This document shows positions 39,067 through 45,375 of a DNA stretch of 64,000 nt, in pieces (position 1 is the stretch's first letter; every line of letters begins with the position of its first letter). Location: positions 1 to 64,000 of the IMG/VR virus record IMGVR_UViG_3300042987_000557; one strand, given 5' to 3'. Below the pieces are notes generated by a model. The model saw only the letters and a program-made list of their open reading frames with translations, was not told where the DNA came from and did no database searches. Origin of the DNA: a virus. A program made the position numbers and the translations under genes.

Positions 39067-39531
39067 ATGGATAGAGCCGCAATAGCTAAAAGATTAGAGG
39101 AGATTGCGGCCCTCCACGGAGGGTCGCTTACACCAGACATCGTAGTGGCAGATGCTAAGAACCCATCAAGTCCTTTACATAGCTACTTTGACTGGAGTGT
39201 TGAGAGCGCAGCACATAAGCACTGGATTGATACCGCACGTAATCTAATTGCTTCTGTGCGCGTGATTGTAACCACAGAGAAAGTTGTTATTAAAGCACCT
39301 TTCTATCTACGTGATCCAAGCAAAAAAGGTAACGAGCAAGGCTACACCACACTTACCAAAGTACGTAGTAATAAAGATCTTTCAAGGGAAGTTATCAATA
39401 ATGAAGTTGCACTCATTGTTGGTGCGCTAAGAAGAGCAAAGAACGTAGCACAAGCCCTTGATATGGTGGATGAGATGGAAGCACTGCTTGAACAAGTCTT
39501 AGTCCTACGCAACAAGCTAGAGAAGGTTTAG
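39067..39531 (+). CDS. Conserved phage protein (154 aa)
   Basis: The N-terminus carries LHGGSLTPDIVVADAKNPSS and PLHSYFDWSVESAAHKHWID. This 'LTP..VV..A..P.SPLHS.FEW....AA..' pattern is common in phages and usually sits beside the 255-aa type above. The rest is helical (LIVGALRRAKNVAQALDMVD). Function unknown. AAGGAGA precedes the start; its stop TAG shares its last G with the repeat tract. Confidence 0.7.
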   Translation: MDRAAIAKRLEEIAALHGGSLTPDIVVADAKNPSSPLHSYFDWSVESAAHKHWIDTARNLIASVRVIVTTEKVVIKAPFYLRDPSKKGNEQGYTTLTKVRSNKDLSREVINNEVALIVGALRRAKNVAQALDMVDEMEALLEQVLVLRNKLEKV

Positions 39532-39948
39532 GCAGGCCGGGTACGGTAAGGTCAGGCTTGGTGCGGTGGGGTTCGGCAGGCAAGGCGCGGCTAGATTAAG
39601 CAAGGTGGGGTATGGCGACGTGAGGTAGGGCAGGCTCGGTTCGGTAGGTTGCCTTTGGGTATGGTTCGGCGCGGTTCGTTTTGGCAGGCAAGGATTGATC
39701 CGGCATGGACAGGCGCGGCAACGCGGGGTGCGGTGAGGTATGGTATGGCAGGCGTGGTGAGGTCGGGTGAGGTGAGGTCGGGTCGGGTTTGTTGTGGCAG
39801 GCTAGGTGAGGTCGGGTTAGTTGTTATATGTAAGGTCTTATCAGGCAGGCTAGGTAAGGTTCGGTTCGGTTTTATTCAGTGCGGTTTGTTAGGGCAGGCA
39901 CGGTGGCGTTAGGTAATACAAGGTGTGATGGGTTTTGATGAGGCAGGT
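39531..39948 (+). repeat. Punctuated pentamer tract: eight blocks of GGCA + (GGYNN)n
   Basis: The whole 418-bp gap is periodic. GGCA tetramers lie at 39531, 39575, 39629, 39683, 39747, 39796, 39844, 39893 and 39942. Between them are 8, 10, 10, 12, 9, 8 (plus 4 nt), 9 and 9 pentamers. About 52 of 75 pentamers read GGYNN, and the first after each GGCA is GGC in all eight blocks. Block 1 is perfect; order decays rightward. The + strand is G/T-rich. No convincing gene inside. Function unknown. Confidence 0.9.
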
Positions 39949-39971
39949 AATTTAATTAAGAAAGGAAAACT

Positions 39972-40211
39972 ATGAGTATGATGAATTTAAACAAACCAGC
40001 AGAAACGGAAACACAACCTGTGTTCATTCTGCGCGGTGTGCCGTATCTGCCCCATTACAGTTTTAAACATACATGGATAAGTCCCGGCAGAGAACATGAG
40101 TGTAAGAAGTACAGCACCACTGAAATGGTTGAAGTAGGCGCACGTCTTACGACGATGCAGTTATGGAAAAGATTTTGGACAAATGAGGTGAAGGGATGGA
40201 AGATACTTTGA
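39972..40211 (+). CDS. Small protein (79 aa)
   Basis: AAAGGAAAAC precedes the ATG. MSMMNLNKPAETETQPVFIL followed by RGVPYLPHYSFKHTWISPGR and a Trp-rich end (LWKRFWTNEVKGWKIL). First gene after the pentamer tract. Unknown family. Confidence 0.65.
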   Translation: MSMMNLNKPAETETQPVFILRGVPYLPHYSFKHTWISPGREHECKKYSTTEMVEVGARLTTMQLWKRFWTNEVKGWKIL

Positions 40212-40339
40212 TATGGGGATTTGGGTTCTTGGTTGGCTTCATGCTCGGTGTGATCAGAGGTAGACGAAGCATCGTGCGTGAGGCCCAAGCGTTAGTGGCT
40301 GAAGCTATTATGAGAATACGAGAGGGGCACAAGGTATGA
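40196..40339 (+). CDS. Small membrane protein (47 aa)
   Basis: MEDTLIWGFGFLVGFMLGVI followed by a basic helix (RGRRSIVREAQALVAEAIMR). AAGGG is just upstream of the ATG. One N-terminal membrane segment. The end overlaps the next start (ATGA). Unknown role. Confidence 0.6.
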   Translation: MEDTLIWGFGFLVGFMLGVIRGRRSIVREAQALVAEAIMRIREGHKV

Positions 40340-40578
40340 ATGACAACGTCAACCACCCAAAACATTATACGAACCACCCCTCGGGGGTGGAGTGTATAGA
40401 GATTACCGAGCACATGAATTTCTGTATAGGCAATGCTGTTAAATATCTTTGGAGAGCTGGACTCAAAGGTGAGCAGGTTGAAGATCTGAGAAAGGCACGT
40501 TGGTATATCGACCGTGAGATCGCTCGCATACTGAACAACCAAAAAGATCCACCGTTTATGAGGAAGGCAGATGAGTAG
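40336..40578 (+). CDS. DUF3310 protein (phage nucleotide-kinase-like family)
   Basis: 80 residues: NHPKHYTNHPSGVECIEITE, FCIGNAVKYLWRAGLKGEQV, EDLRKARWYIDREI is the standard DUF3310 signature (NPKHY, GxxCIEV, GNAxKYxWR, EDLxKAxWYLxR). Widespread in phages near replication genes; biochemical role not established. Confidence 0.9.
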   Translation: MNDNVNHPKHYTNHPSGVECIEITEHMNFCIGNAVKYLWRAGLKGEQVEDLRKARWYIDREIARILNNQKDPPFMRKADE

Positions 40579-40759
40579 CCAACTGTGGAAGTTCGCCATG
40601 CTAGCCGCATGGCTTGAAGGCTACGCCGAGGGTTTGCCTGACTATTGCACAGCAGAGAAGTTCAAGATCAAAGAAGCTGCTGAGTTGTTAATGGAAGTTT
40701 ACGAAGAACGTATGAAGGAGAGTGAAACATGGAAGATGAACACAAGCGATCAGGCATAA
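40571..40759 (+). CDS. Small helical protein (62 aa)
   Basis: MSSQLWKFAMLAAWLEGYAE..., helical, Ala/Glu-rich. The start overlaps the DUF3310 end by 8 nt and the end overlaps the next gene by 31 nt. No family recognised. Confidence 0.6.
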   Translation: MSSQLWKFAMLAAWLEGYAEGLPDYCTAEKFKIKEAAELLMEVYEERMKESETWKMNTSDQA

Positions 40760-41211
40760 GGTGTAGTGAACATCCCGACGCACCGCACGGATTCATGCGT
40801 GACGCATCTCATAGCGCAGGGCGATATGTGTGTGAGTGTGAGAGTTGGGAACCGCCGAAAAACAAACCGATGACAAGAGATGAATGGAAGGAATGGCTTG
40901 CAGAGTCTTGGGACGAAGCACAAGCGCGAGCCCACACACCAGACGACATAAAAAAGATTAAAAGTAGATGGGAGCCTGTGGCGTACACAACGGGCTTTTA
41001 TAACGGGCATTGCGTCATTGAACCGATTGATCGGGTTACCGTATTGCCCGTTGATACGGCCTTGTACCGCGCACCGACAGAGTGGGTTGGGCTGACGGAT
41101 GAGGAGGTGTCAGAAATTATTGATCGGGAGATTGGGTTTAACAGTTGTTGGGGTCCGGAAGAAAAGTTTGCCCGAGCAATTGAGCAAGCCTTGAAGGAGA
41201 AGAACACATGA
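40729..41211 (+). CDS. Accessory protein of betaproteobacterial phage style (160 aa)
   Basis: The Cys/His-containing N-terminus (CSEHPDAPHGF...YVCECESWEP) looks metal-binding. The C-terminal part EPVAYTTGFYNGHCVIEPID and WVGLTDEEVSEIIDREIGF has the style of accessory proteins I know mainly from Burkholderiales phages. GGAGAG precedes the ATG. Function unknown. Confidence 0.6.
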   Translation: MEDEHKRSGIRCSEHPDAPHGFMRDASHSAGRYVCECESWEPPKNKPMTRDEWKEWLAESWDEAQARAHTPDDIKKIKSRWEPVAYTTGFYNGHCVIEPIDRVTVLPVDTALYRAPTEWVGLTDEEVSEIIDREIGFNSCWGPEEKFARAIEQALKEKNT

Positions 41212-41450
41212 GCGAAAACAAAAACGCAAAGACACCAGCAGACGGAGAGCCTTTGCCCATAGCAACAAGCGCCATGACGCTAGAGCAAACACGACAGTGG
41301 ATTGCCGACACATGGAAAAGGTGTCAGGACGAAGTTTGGCGGGAGCCAACCACGCCATCCGTGGTGGTGTACCTAACCGCTGGTAGCTACAGTCTTGAAA
41401 CGCTTGAAAATCTGGTTAAGTTACTTAGAAAGGTGGCTAACGATGACTAG
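41208..41450 (+). CDS. Small protein (80 aa)
   Basis: Start overlaps the preceding stop (ATGA). MSENKNAKTPADGEPLPIAT is disordered; residues ~23-80 form two helices (LEQTRQWIADTWKRCQDEVW; LENLVKLLRKVANDD) around a strand. Unknown. Confidence 0.6.
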   Translation: MSENKNAKTPADGEPLPIATSAMTLEQTRQWIADTWKRCQDEVWREPTTPSVVVYLTAGSYSLETLENLVKLLRKVANDD

Positions 41451-41694
41451 AGAAGACATTATCAAGATGGCGCGGGAGGCCGGGTTAGCTTACGGGTCTG
41501 ACGAAAAACCATTGAATTCTGTAACACGCTTCGCTGCCCTTGTTGCCGAGCATGAGCGAGAGGCGTGTGCAAAGGTGTGTGACGTGCTTGGGGTGCATCC
41601 GGCATTGAATGTATTTAATGGTGGTCCTGAGTGGTACAAGCATGGAAAAGACTGCGCCGCTGCCATACGAGCAAGGGGTAACCATGCAGCCTGA
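41443..41694 (+). CDS. Small accessory protein (83 aa)
   Basis: ATG at 41443 overlapping the preceding stop. MTREDIIKMAREAGLAYGSD, RFAALVAEHEREACAKVC, CAAAIRARGN: a pattern very common in small accessory proteins of Burkholderiales and Pseudomonas phages, with conserved cysteines. Function unknown. Confidence 0.7.
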   Translation: MTREDIIKMAREAGLAYGSDEKPLNSVTRFAALVAEHEREACAKVCDVLGVHPALNVFNGGPEWYKHGKDCAAAIRARGNHAA

Positions 41695-41893
41695 TACTAG
41701 AGTACGAGTGAAATCCACGGGTGAAATCGGCTACGTGGTGAATGAGGATGAGGACGGTATGCTGTGCATACGTATCCCATCGGATAACAACTGGCCTTTC
41801 CCGCACTACGCTTTTATTTCTAAGCGGGATGTGGTAATGGTAAGGGTTGCTAAATCCGCTGTTCCTCTGGACATAGAGGAAGCCCCCTTCTAG
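41684..41893 (+). CDS. Small beta-barrel-like protein (69 aa)
   Basis: ATG at 41684 with GGGG seven bases upstream. MQPDTRVRVKSTGEIGYVVN followed by DEDGMLCIRIPSDNNWPFPH and a hydrophobic end: an SH3/KOW-like five-strand pattern of the type found in small phage regulatory proteins. Fold inferred from pattern only. Confidence 0.6.
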   Translation: MQPDTRVRVKSTGEIGYVVNEDEDGMLCIRIPSDNNWPFPHYAFISKRDVVMVRVAKSAVPLDIEEAPF

Positions 41894-41902
41894 GAGCCTA
41901 CC

Positions 41903-42208
41903 ATGCCCTACGTCAACAAGCCCCGCCCATACAAGAAAGAATACGAGCAGTACGACGGTACTGAGAAGGTCAAAAAGAAACGCGCCGAACGTAACAGAGC
42001 GCGAGCGATCATGATGAAGAAGGGTCTGGCACACAAAGGCGACGGCAAGGATGTACACCACAAGAAGGCACTATCAAACGGCGGTTCATACAAAGACGGG
42101 TTGGCTGTAGTCAGTGCAGCTAACAACAGATCTTTTGACCGCGATGGCAAACATAAGCTGATCTCTGAGGTCAGTCCACGAGAACGGAAAAGCCGTGCAA
42201 ATCGTTAA
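41903..42208 (+). CDS. Small HNH-like protein (101 aa)
   Basis: PYVNKPRPYKKEYEQYDG, KKKRAERNRARAIMMKKGLA, then KGDGKDVHHKKALSNGGSYK and NNRSFDRDG. The DVHHKKALSNGG...N pattern is an HNH-like core in a short protein common beside phage helicase and polymerase genes. Catalysis is uncertain because the usual second Asn/His layout is reduced. AGGAG precedes the start. Confidence 0.7.
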   Translation: MPYVNKPRPYKKEYEQYDGTEKVKKKRAERNRARAIMMKKGLAHKGDGKDVHHKKALSNGGSYKDGLAVVSAANNRSFDRDGKHKLISEVSPRERKSRANR

Positions 42209-43745
42209 CAATGAATTACTACTCATAAAAACGCAGTTCCCTAGCAGGATAAAAGAAACCATCAAAGGCAGTCAGGTTGTAGCGCAGCAAGGCGACGTGT
42301 ATGAGGTAGCGGTCAACTGGGGTTTAGCTGAGGCTCAGACGCTTCGCCAACTGAATATCAAGAACGTGCCTTCGCCCATTGTCAGGGACTATGACTGGCC
42401 GGGGATATATAAGCCGATGGATCATCAAAAGACCACGGCTTCTTTCCTAACGCTGCACCGACGGAGCTTCTGCTTCAATGAGCAGGGTACTGGCAAGACA
42501 GCTTCTGCAATCTGGGCTTCCGACTACTTAATGAAGCTGGGCGTCATCAAACGTGTGCTTGTGGTATGCCCGCTATCGATTATGCAGTCGGCGTGGCAAG
42601 CAGATCTTTTTAAGTTCGCCATACACCGCACGGTGAGTGTCGCGCATGGCACAGCCAGCAAACGCAGGGACATTATCAACAACGCTGCCGAGTACGTCAT
42701 CATTAACTACGATGGCGTGAATGTGGTGAAGGACGAGATCAAAGGTAAGTTCGACCTCATCATCATCGACGAAGCAAACGCGTACAAGAACAGTCGCACC
42801 CAACGGTTCAAGACTATGCGGGGACTGCTTAACGAGCATACGTACCTGTGGATGATGACAGGCACACCCGCCGCGCAATCGCCGCTTGATGCTTTCGGGT
42901 TAGCGAAGCTTTGCGTGCCAGGACGTACCCCACTGTTATACACTGAGTATCGTGATAGCGTGATGTTCCAGATATCCAGGTTCAAGTGGATACCCAAACC
43001 ATCCGCTATCGACGTAGTACACAAGTTACTGCAACCAGCCATCAGGTTCTCCAAGGCCGAGTGCCTTGATTTGCCAGAAGTCACAAACGTTTCGCGGTAC
43101 GCTCCGATGACTTCGCAGCAGTTGAGCTACTACAAGCAGATGAAGAAGGACTTCATCATGCAAGCGGTGGGCGAGGATGTTAGTGCAGTTAATGCTGCTT
43201 CTAACCTGACGAAGCTGCTACAGATAGCTTGTGGTGCTGTCTATACCGACGCAGGAAACGTTATTGAGTTTGATGTATCCGACCGGATGAATGCAGTACA
43301 GGAAGTGATCGACGAAGCGACTAACAAAGTTCTTATTTTTGCACCGTTCACGCACACACTAGCACTCATCAAAGATCACCTTACCAAGAACGGCGTGACA
43401 TCAGAGATCATCGACGGAAGTGTGCCCGTTAACAAACGCACTGCCATCTTCCAGCGGTTTCAGGAAACCGACAACCCCAGAGTTCTCATTATCCAACCGC
43501 AAGCAGCAGCACATGGCGTGACGCTCACTGCGGCTAACGTAGTCATATGGTACGCACCTGTGACTTCTATCGAGTCTTACCTACAAGCTAACGCTCGTGT
43601 ACACCGACAAGGGCAGCGCAATCCTGTGACGGTTGTGCATATCGAAGGTAGTCCTGTAGAGGCTAAGCTCTACTCCATGCTGATGAGCAAGCTCGACTTT
43701 CATTCGAGAATAATCGATCTCTACAAACAAGAAATAAATACTTGA
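42195..43745 (+). CDS. SNF2-family DEAD/H helicase
   Basis: 516 residues. GTGKT (98-102) is Walker A, DEAN (192-195) stands in place of DEAH, MMTGTPAAQSP is motif III, and QANARVHRQGQ with NPVTVVHI is motif VI. It is the compact phage SNF2-type translocase, thought to act on DNA or displace proteins during replication or recombination. Overlaps the HNH-like gene end by 14 nt. Confidence 0.9.
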   Translation: MQIVNNELLLIKTQFPSRIKETIKGSQVVAQQGDVYEVAVNWGLAEAQTLRQLNIKNVPSPIVRDYDWPGIYKPMDHQKTTASFLTLHRRSFCFNEQGTGKTASAIWASDYLMKLGVIKRVLVVCPLSIMQSAWQADLFKFAIHRTVSVAHGTASKRRDIINNAAEYVIINYDGVNVVKDEIKGKFDLIIIDEANAYKNSRTQRFKTMRGLLNEHTYLWMMTGTPAAQSPLDAFGLAKLCVPGRTPLLYTEYRDSVMFQISRFKWIPKPSAIDVVHKLLQPAIRFSKAECLDLPEVTNVSRYAPMTSQQLSYYKQMKKDFIMQAVGEDVSAVNAASNLTKLLQIACGAVYTDAGNVIEFDVSDRMNAVQEVIDEATNKVLIFAPFTHTLALIKDHLTKNGVTSEIIDGSVPVNKRTAIFQRFQETDNPRVLIIQPQAAAHGVTLTAANVVIWYAPVTSIESYLQANARVHRQGQRNPVTVVHIEGSPVEAKLYSMLMSKLDFHSRIIDLYKQEINT

Positions 43746-43770
43746 CACACTTTAGTTTGTTAGGTATATT
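43742..43770 (+). promoter_or_regulatory. Consensus sigma70 promoter for the SSB/primase segment
   Basis: TTGACA (43742-43747), 17-nt spacer, TATATT (43765-43770), overlapping the last codons of the helicase gene. It is the best-matching promoter seen in the window and stands 20 nt before the next start codon. Confidence 0.8.
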
Positions 43771-43789
43771 TAAAACTCGGAGGTGAAAC

Positions 43790-44179
43790 ATGGATATACA
43801 AGTCGAGAAAATTATCAGTACGTTCTTAAAAATTCGCAGCACTAAAGAAGAACTCACAAGAGAATACGATGCTAAGGTCAGTGATCTTGATAGACAGATG
43901 ACCGTTCTCAAGCATAAGCTGCTTGAGGTATGCAAAGAGTCTGGCGTGACTTCTCTCGGCACAGGTAATGCGATTGCGTATCGTACAGTCAAAAGCCGCT
44001 ACTGGACGAACGATTGGTCAAACTTCTATGACTTCTTGAAGGAACAAGGGAAGCTAGAGTTGCTGGAGAAGCGGATTCATCAAAGTAACATGAAGGAGTT
44101 TTTGGAAGAGAACCCTGACACACGCCCGCCCGGATTGAACATAGATTCAGAGTACGACATCACCATTAAACGCAGATAG
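43790..44179 (+). CDS. Conserved phage replication-region protein (129 aa)
   Basis: An N-terminal coiled coil (EELTREYDAKVSDLDRQMTV) is followed by a conserved domain (AIAYRTVKSRYWTNDWSNFY, LLEKRIHQSNMKEFLEENPD, PPGLNIDSEYDITIKRR). I have seen this ending in many aquatic phages, always near SSB-like and primase genes. Function unknown. GGAGGTG precedes the start. Confidence 0.7.
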   Translation: MDIQVEKIISTFLKIRSTKEELTREYDAKVSDLDRQMTVLKHKLLEVCKESGVTSLGTGNAIAYRTVKSRYWTNDWSNFYDFLKEQGKLELLEKRIHQSNMKEFLEENPDTRPPGLNIDSEYDITIKRR

Positions 44180-44188
44180 GAAATAGCC

Positions 44189-45046
44189 ATGTCTAATGTA
44201 ACGCTTTTTGAACAATCAGTACCCGACTACCTCAAAGAAGTTGAGATGGACGAGATGACTCGTAAGTACGCCGGAGGTAACGGCGGCAAGAGGATATCGA
44301 TTCGTGGTCGTGTATTCCGTCTTGTCGTAGGCGGCAAAGAAGTATCTAAAAACGAGAACAACGCAATGAACGTTGTGATTGTTGCAGGTGGTAAAGATAT
44401 CACACGGTACTACCATGCTAAGTCTTATAACCCCGGTGACACGTCAGCACCGGACTGCTTCTCTAACGACGGTGTTACACCTGACGCATCTGCTTCTTCG
44501 CCACAAAGCGATAAGTGCGAGTCATGCCCCATGAACGTCAAGGGTTCGGGTGTTGGTGAGTCTCGCGCTTGCCGGTTCCAGCAGCGTCTGGCTGTAGTGC
44601 TAGCTGAGTATATTGATGGTGATGTGTATGAGCTGGCTTTGCCATCTAAGTCTTTGTTTGGTCGCGGTGATACCGACAAGATGCCATTCCAGCAGTACAT
44701 GAAATATCTTGGATCACAAGGGCGCAACGTCAATACGCTTGTAACCGAGATGCGGTTTGATACCGACAGTGACACACCGAAACTTGTGTTCAGACCTGTG
44801 CGGTATTTGAGCCGCGAAGAGTGGCTTGAAGCTAAGAAGCAGGGCGAAACTCCAGAGGCACGTAACGCACTGCGTATCTCAGTCGGCGCTCCAGTTGCCA
44901 AGCAGATTGCGCCGCCTTCTGCCGAAGTGCATACTGTGGTTGAGCCGGAACCCACCAAGCGTACGGCCAAGAAGAACGCCGAGCCGCCCCCTGCCAAGAA
45001 GGGCTTCTCTGACATCATGAGTGATTGGTCTACGGACGATGAATAA
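44189..45046 (+). CDS. Possible single-stranded DNA-binding protein (285 aa)
   Basis: Features that suggest an SSB: a beta-rich core (KRISIRGRVFRLVVGGKEVS, MNVVIVAGGKDITRYYHA), a Cys-rich metal-binding loop (PDCFS...CESCPMNV...ACRF), a Lys/Pro-rich linker and a short acidic, Trp-containing tail (SDIMSDWSTDDE), as in T7 gp2.5 and bacterial SSB. It lies directly before the primase-helicase gene. No sequence family confirmed. Confidence 0.5.
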   Translation: MSNVTLFEQSVPDYLKEVEMDEMTRKYAGGNGGKRISIRGRVFRLVVGGKEVSKNENNAMNVVIVAGGKDITRYYHAKSYNPGDTSAPDCFSNDGVTPDASASSPQSDKCESCPMNVKGSGVGESRACRFQQRLAVVLAEYIDGDVYELALPSKSLFGRGDTDKMPFQQYMKYLGSQGRNVNTLVTEMRFDTDSDTPKLVFRPVRYLSREEWLEAKKQGETPEARNALRISVGAPVAKQIAPPSAEVHTVVEPEPTKRTAKKNAEPPPAKKGFSDIMSDWSTDDE

Positions 45047-45282
45047 TGGATGCCCGTGGATACTCATTGAAGTTAGTTGAAGCTATCCGAGGGGGAGACC
45101 CCTCAGACCCTGTTATCAGGTTAGGAAAGTACTGCATCGACAACCAAGTGCCCGTCAGTGATCTTGCAAAGTATTTTGGTGTAAGTAGGCTTACCGTATA
45201 CAACTGGATGTTCGGTAGGATGAAACCAAGAAAAAGCCGACTTCAGCAATTGCAAGACACTTTGGAGCGACTTGGGGTTTAG
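45046..45282 (+). CDS. Small helix-turn-helix DNA-binding protein (78 aa)
   Basis: Residues ~34-58 (QVPVSDLAKYFGVSRLTVYN, WMFGRMKPR) are a Cro/XRE-type helix-turn-helix. Its ATG overlaps the preceding stop (TAATG). It is one candidate to bind the 27-bp dyads, but nothing in the sequence links them. Confidence 0.75.
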   Translation: MDARGYSLKLVEAIRGGDPSDPVIRLGKYCIDNQVPVSDLAKYFGVSRLTVYNWMFGRMKPRKSRLQQLQDTLERLGV

Positions 45283-45290
45283 CAAGCTAC

Positions 45291-45344
45291 GGGGCGTCTA
45301 GCTCGACGGAGTGAAAGGAGGTACGCCGCACCTCTTGACGCCCC
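45291..45344 (+). promoter_or_regulatory. Structured leader before the primase-helicase gene
   Basis: GGGGCGTC (45291-45298) pairs with GACGCCCC (45337-45344). Stacked on it, AGGAGGT (45316-45322) pairs with ACCTCTT (45330-45336), with a 17-nt bulge. An ideal Shine-Dalgarno (AGGAGGT) is thus buried in the stem without a start codon at the right distance. There is no T run. It may control the primase gene or a small RNA. Confidence 0.5.
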
Positions 45345-45375
45345 TATTTACACTGCGGCTGGTTGAGGAGCGGCT

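Noticed and set aside
39649-39912. An 87-codon open frame inside the pentamer tract.
   Set aside because: Its codons follow the 5-bp repeat, there is no ribosome site, and the period of 5 argues against coding.
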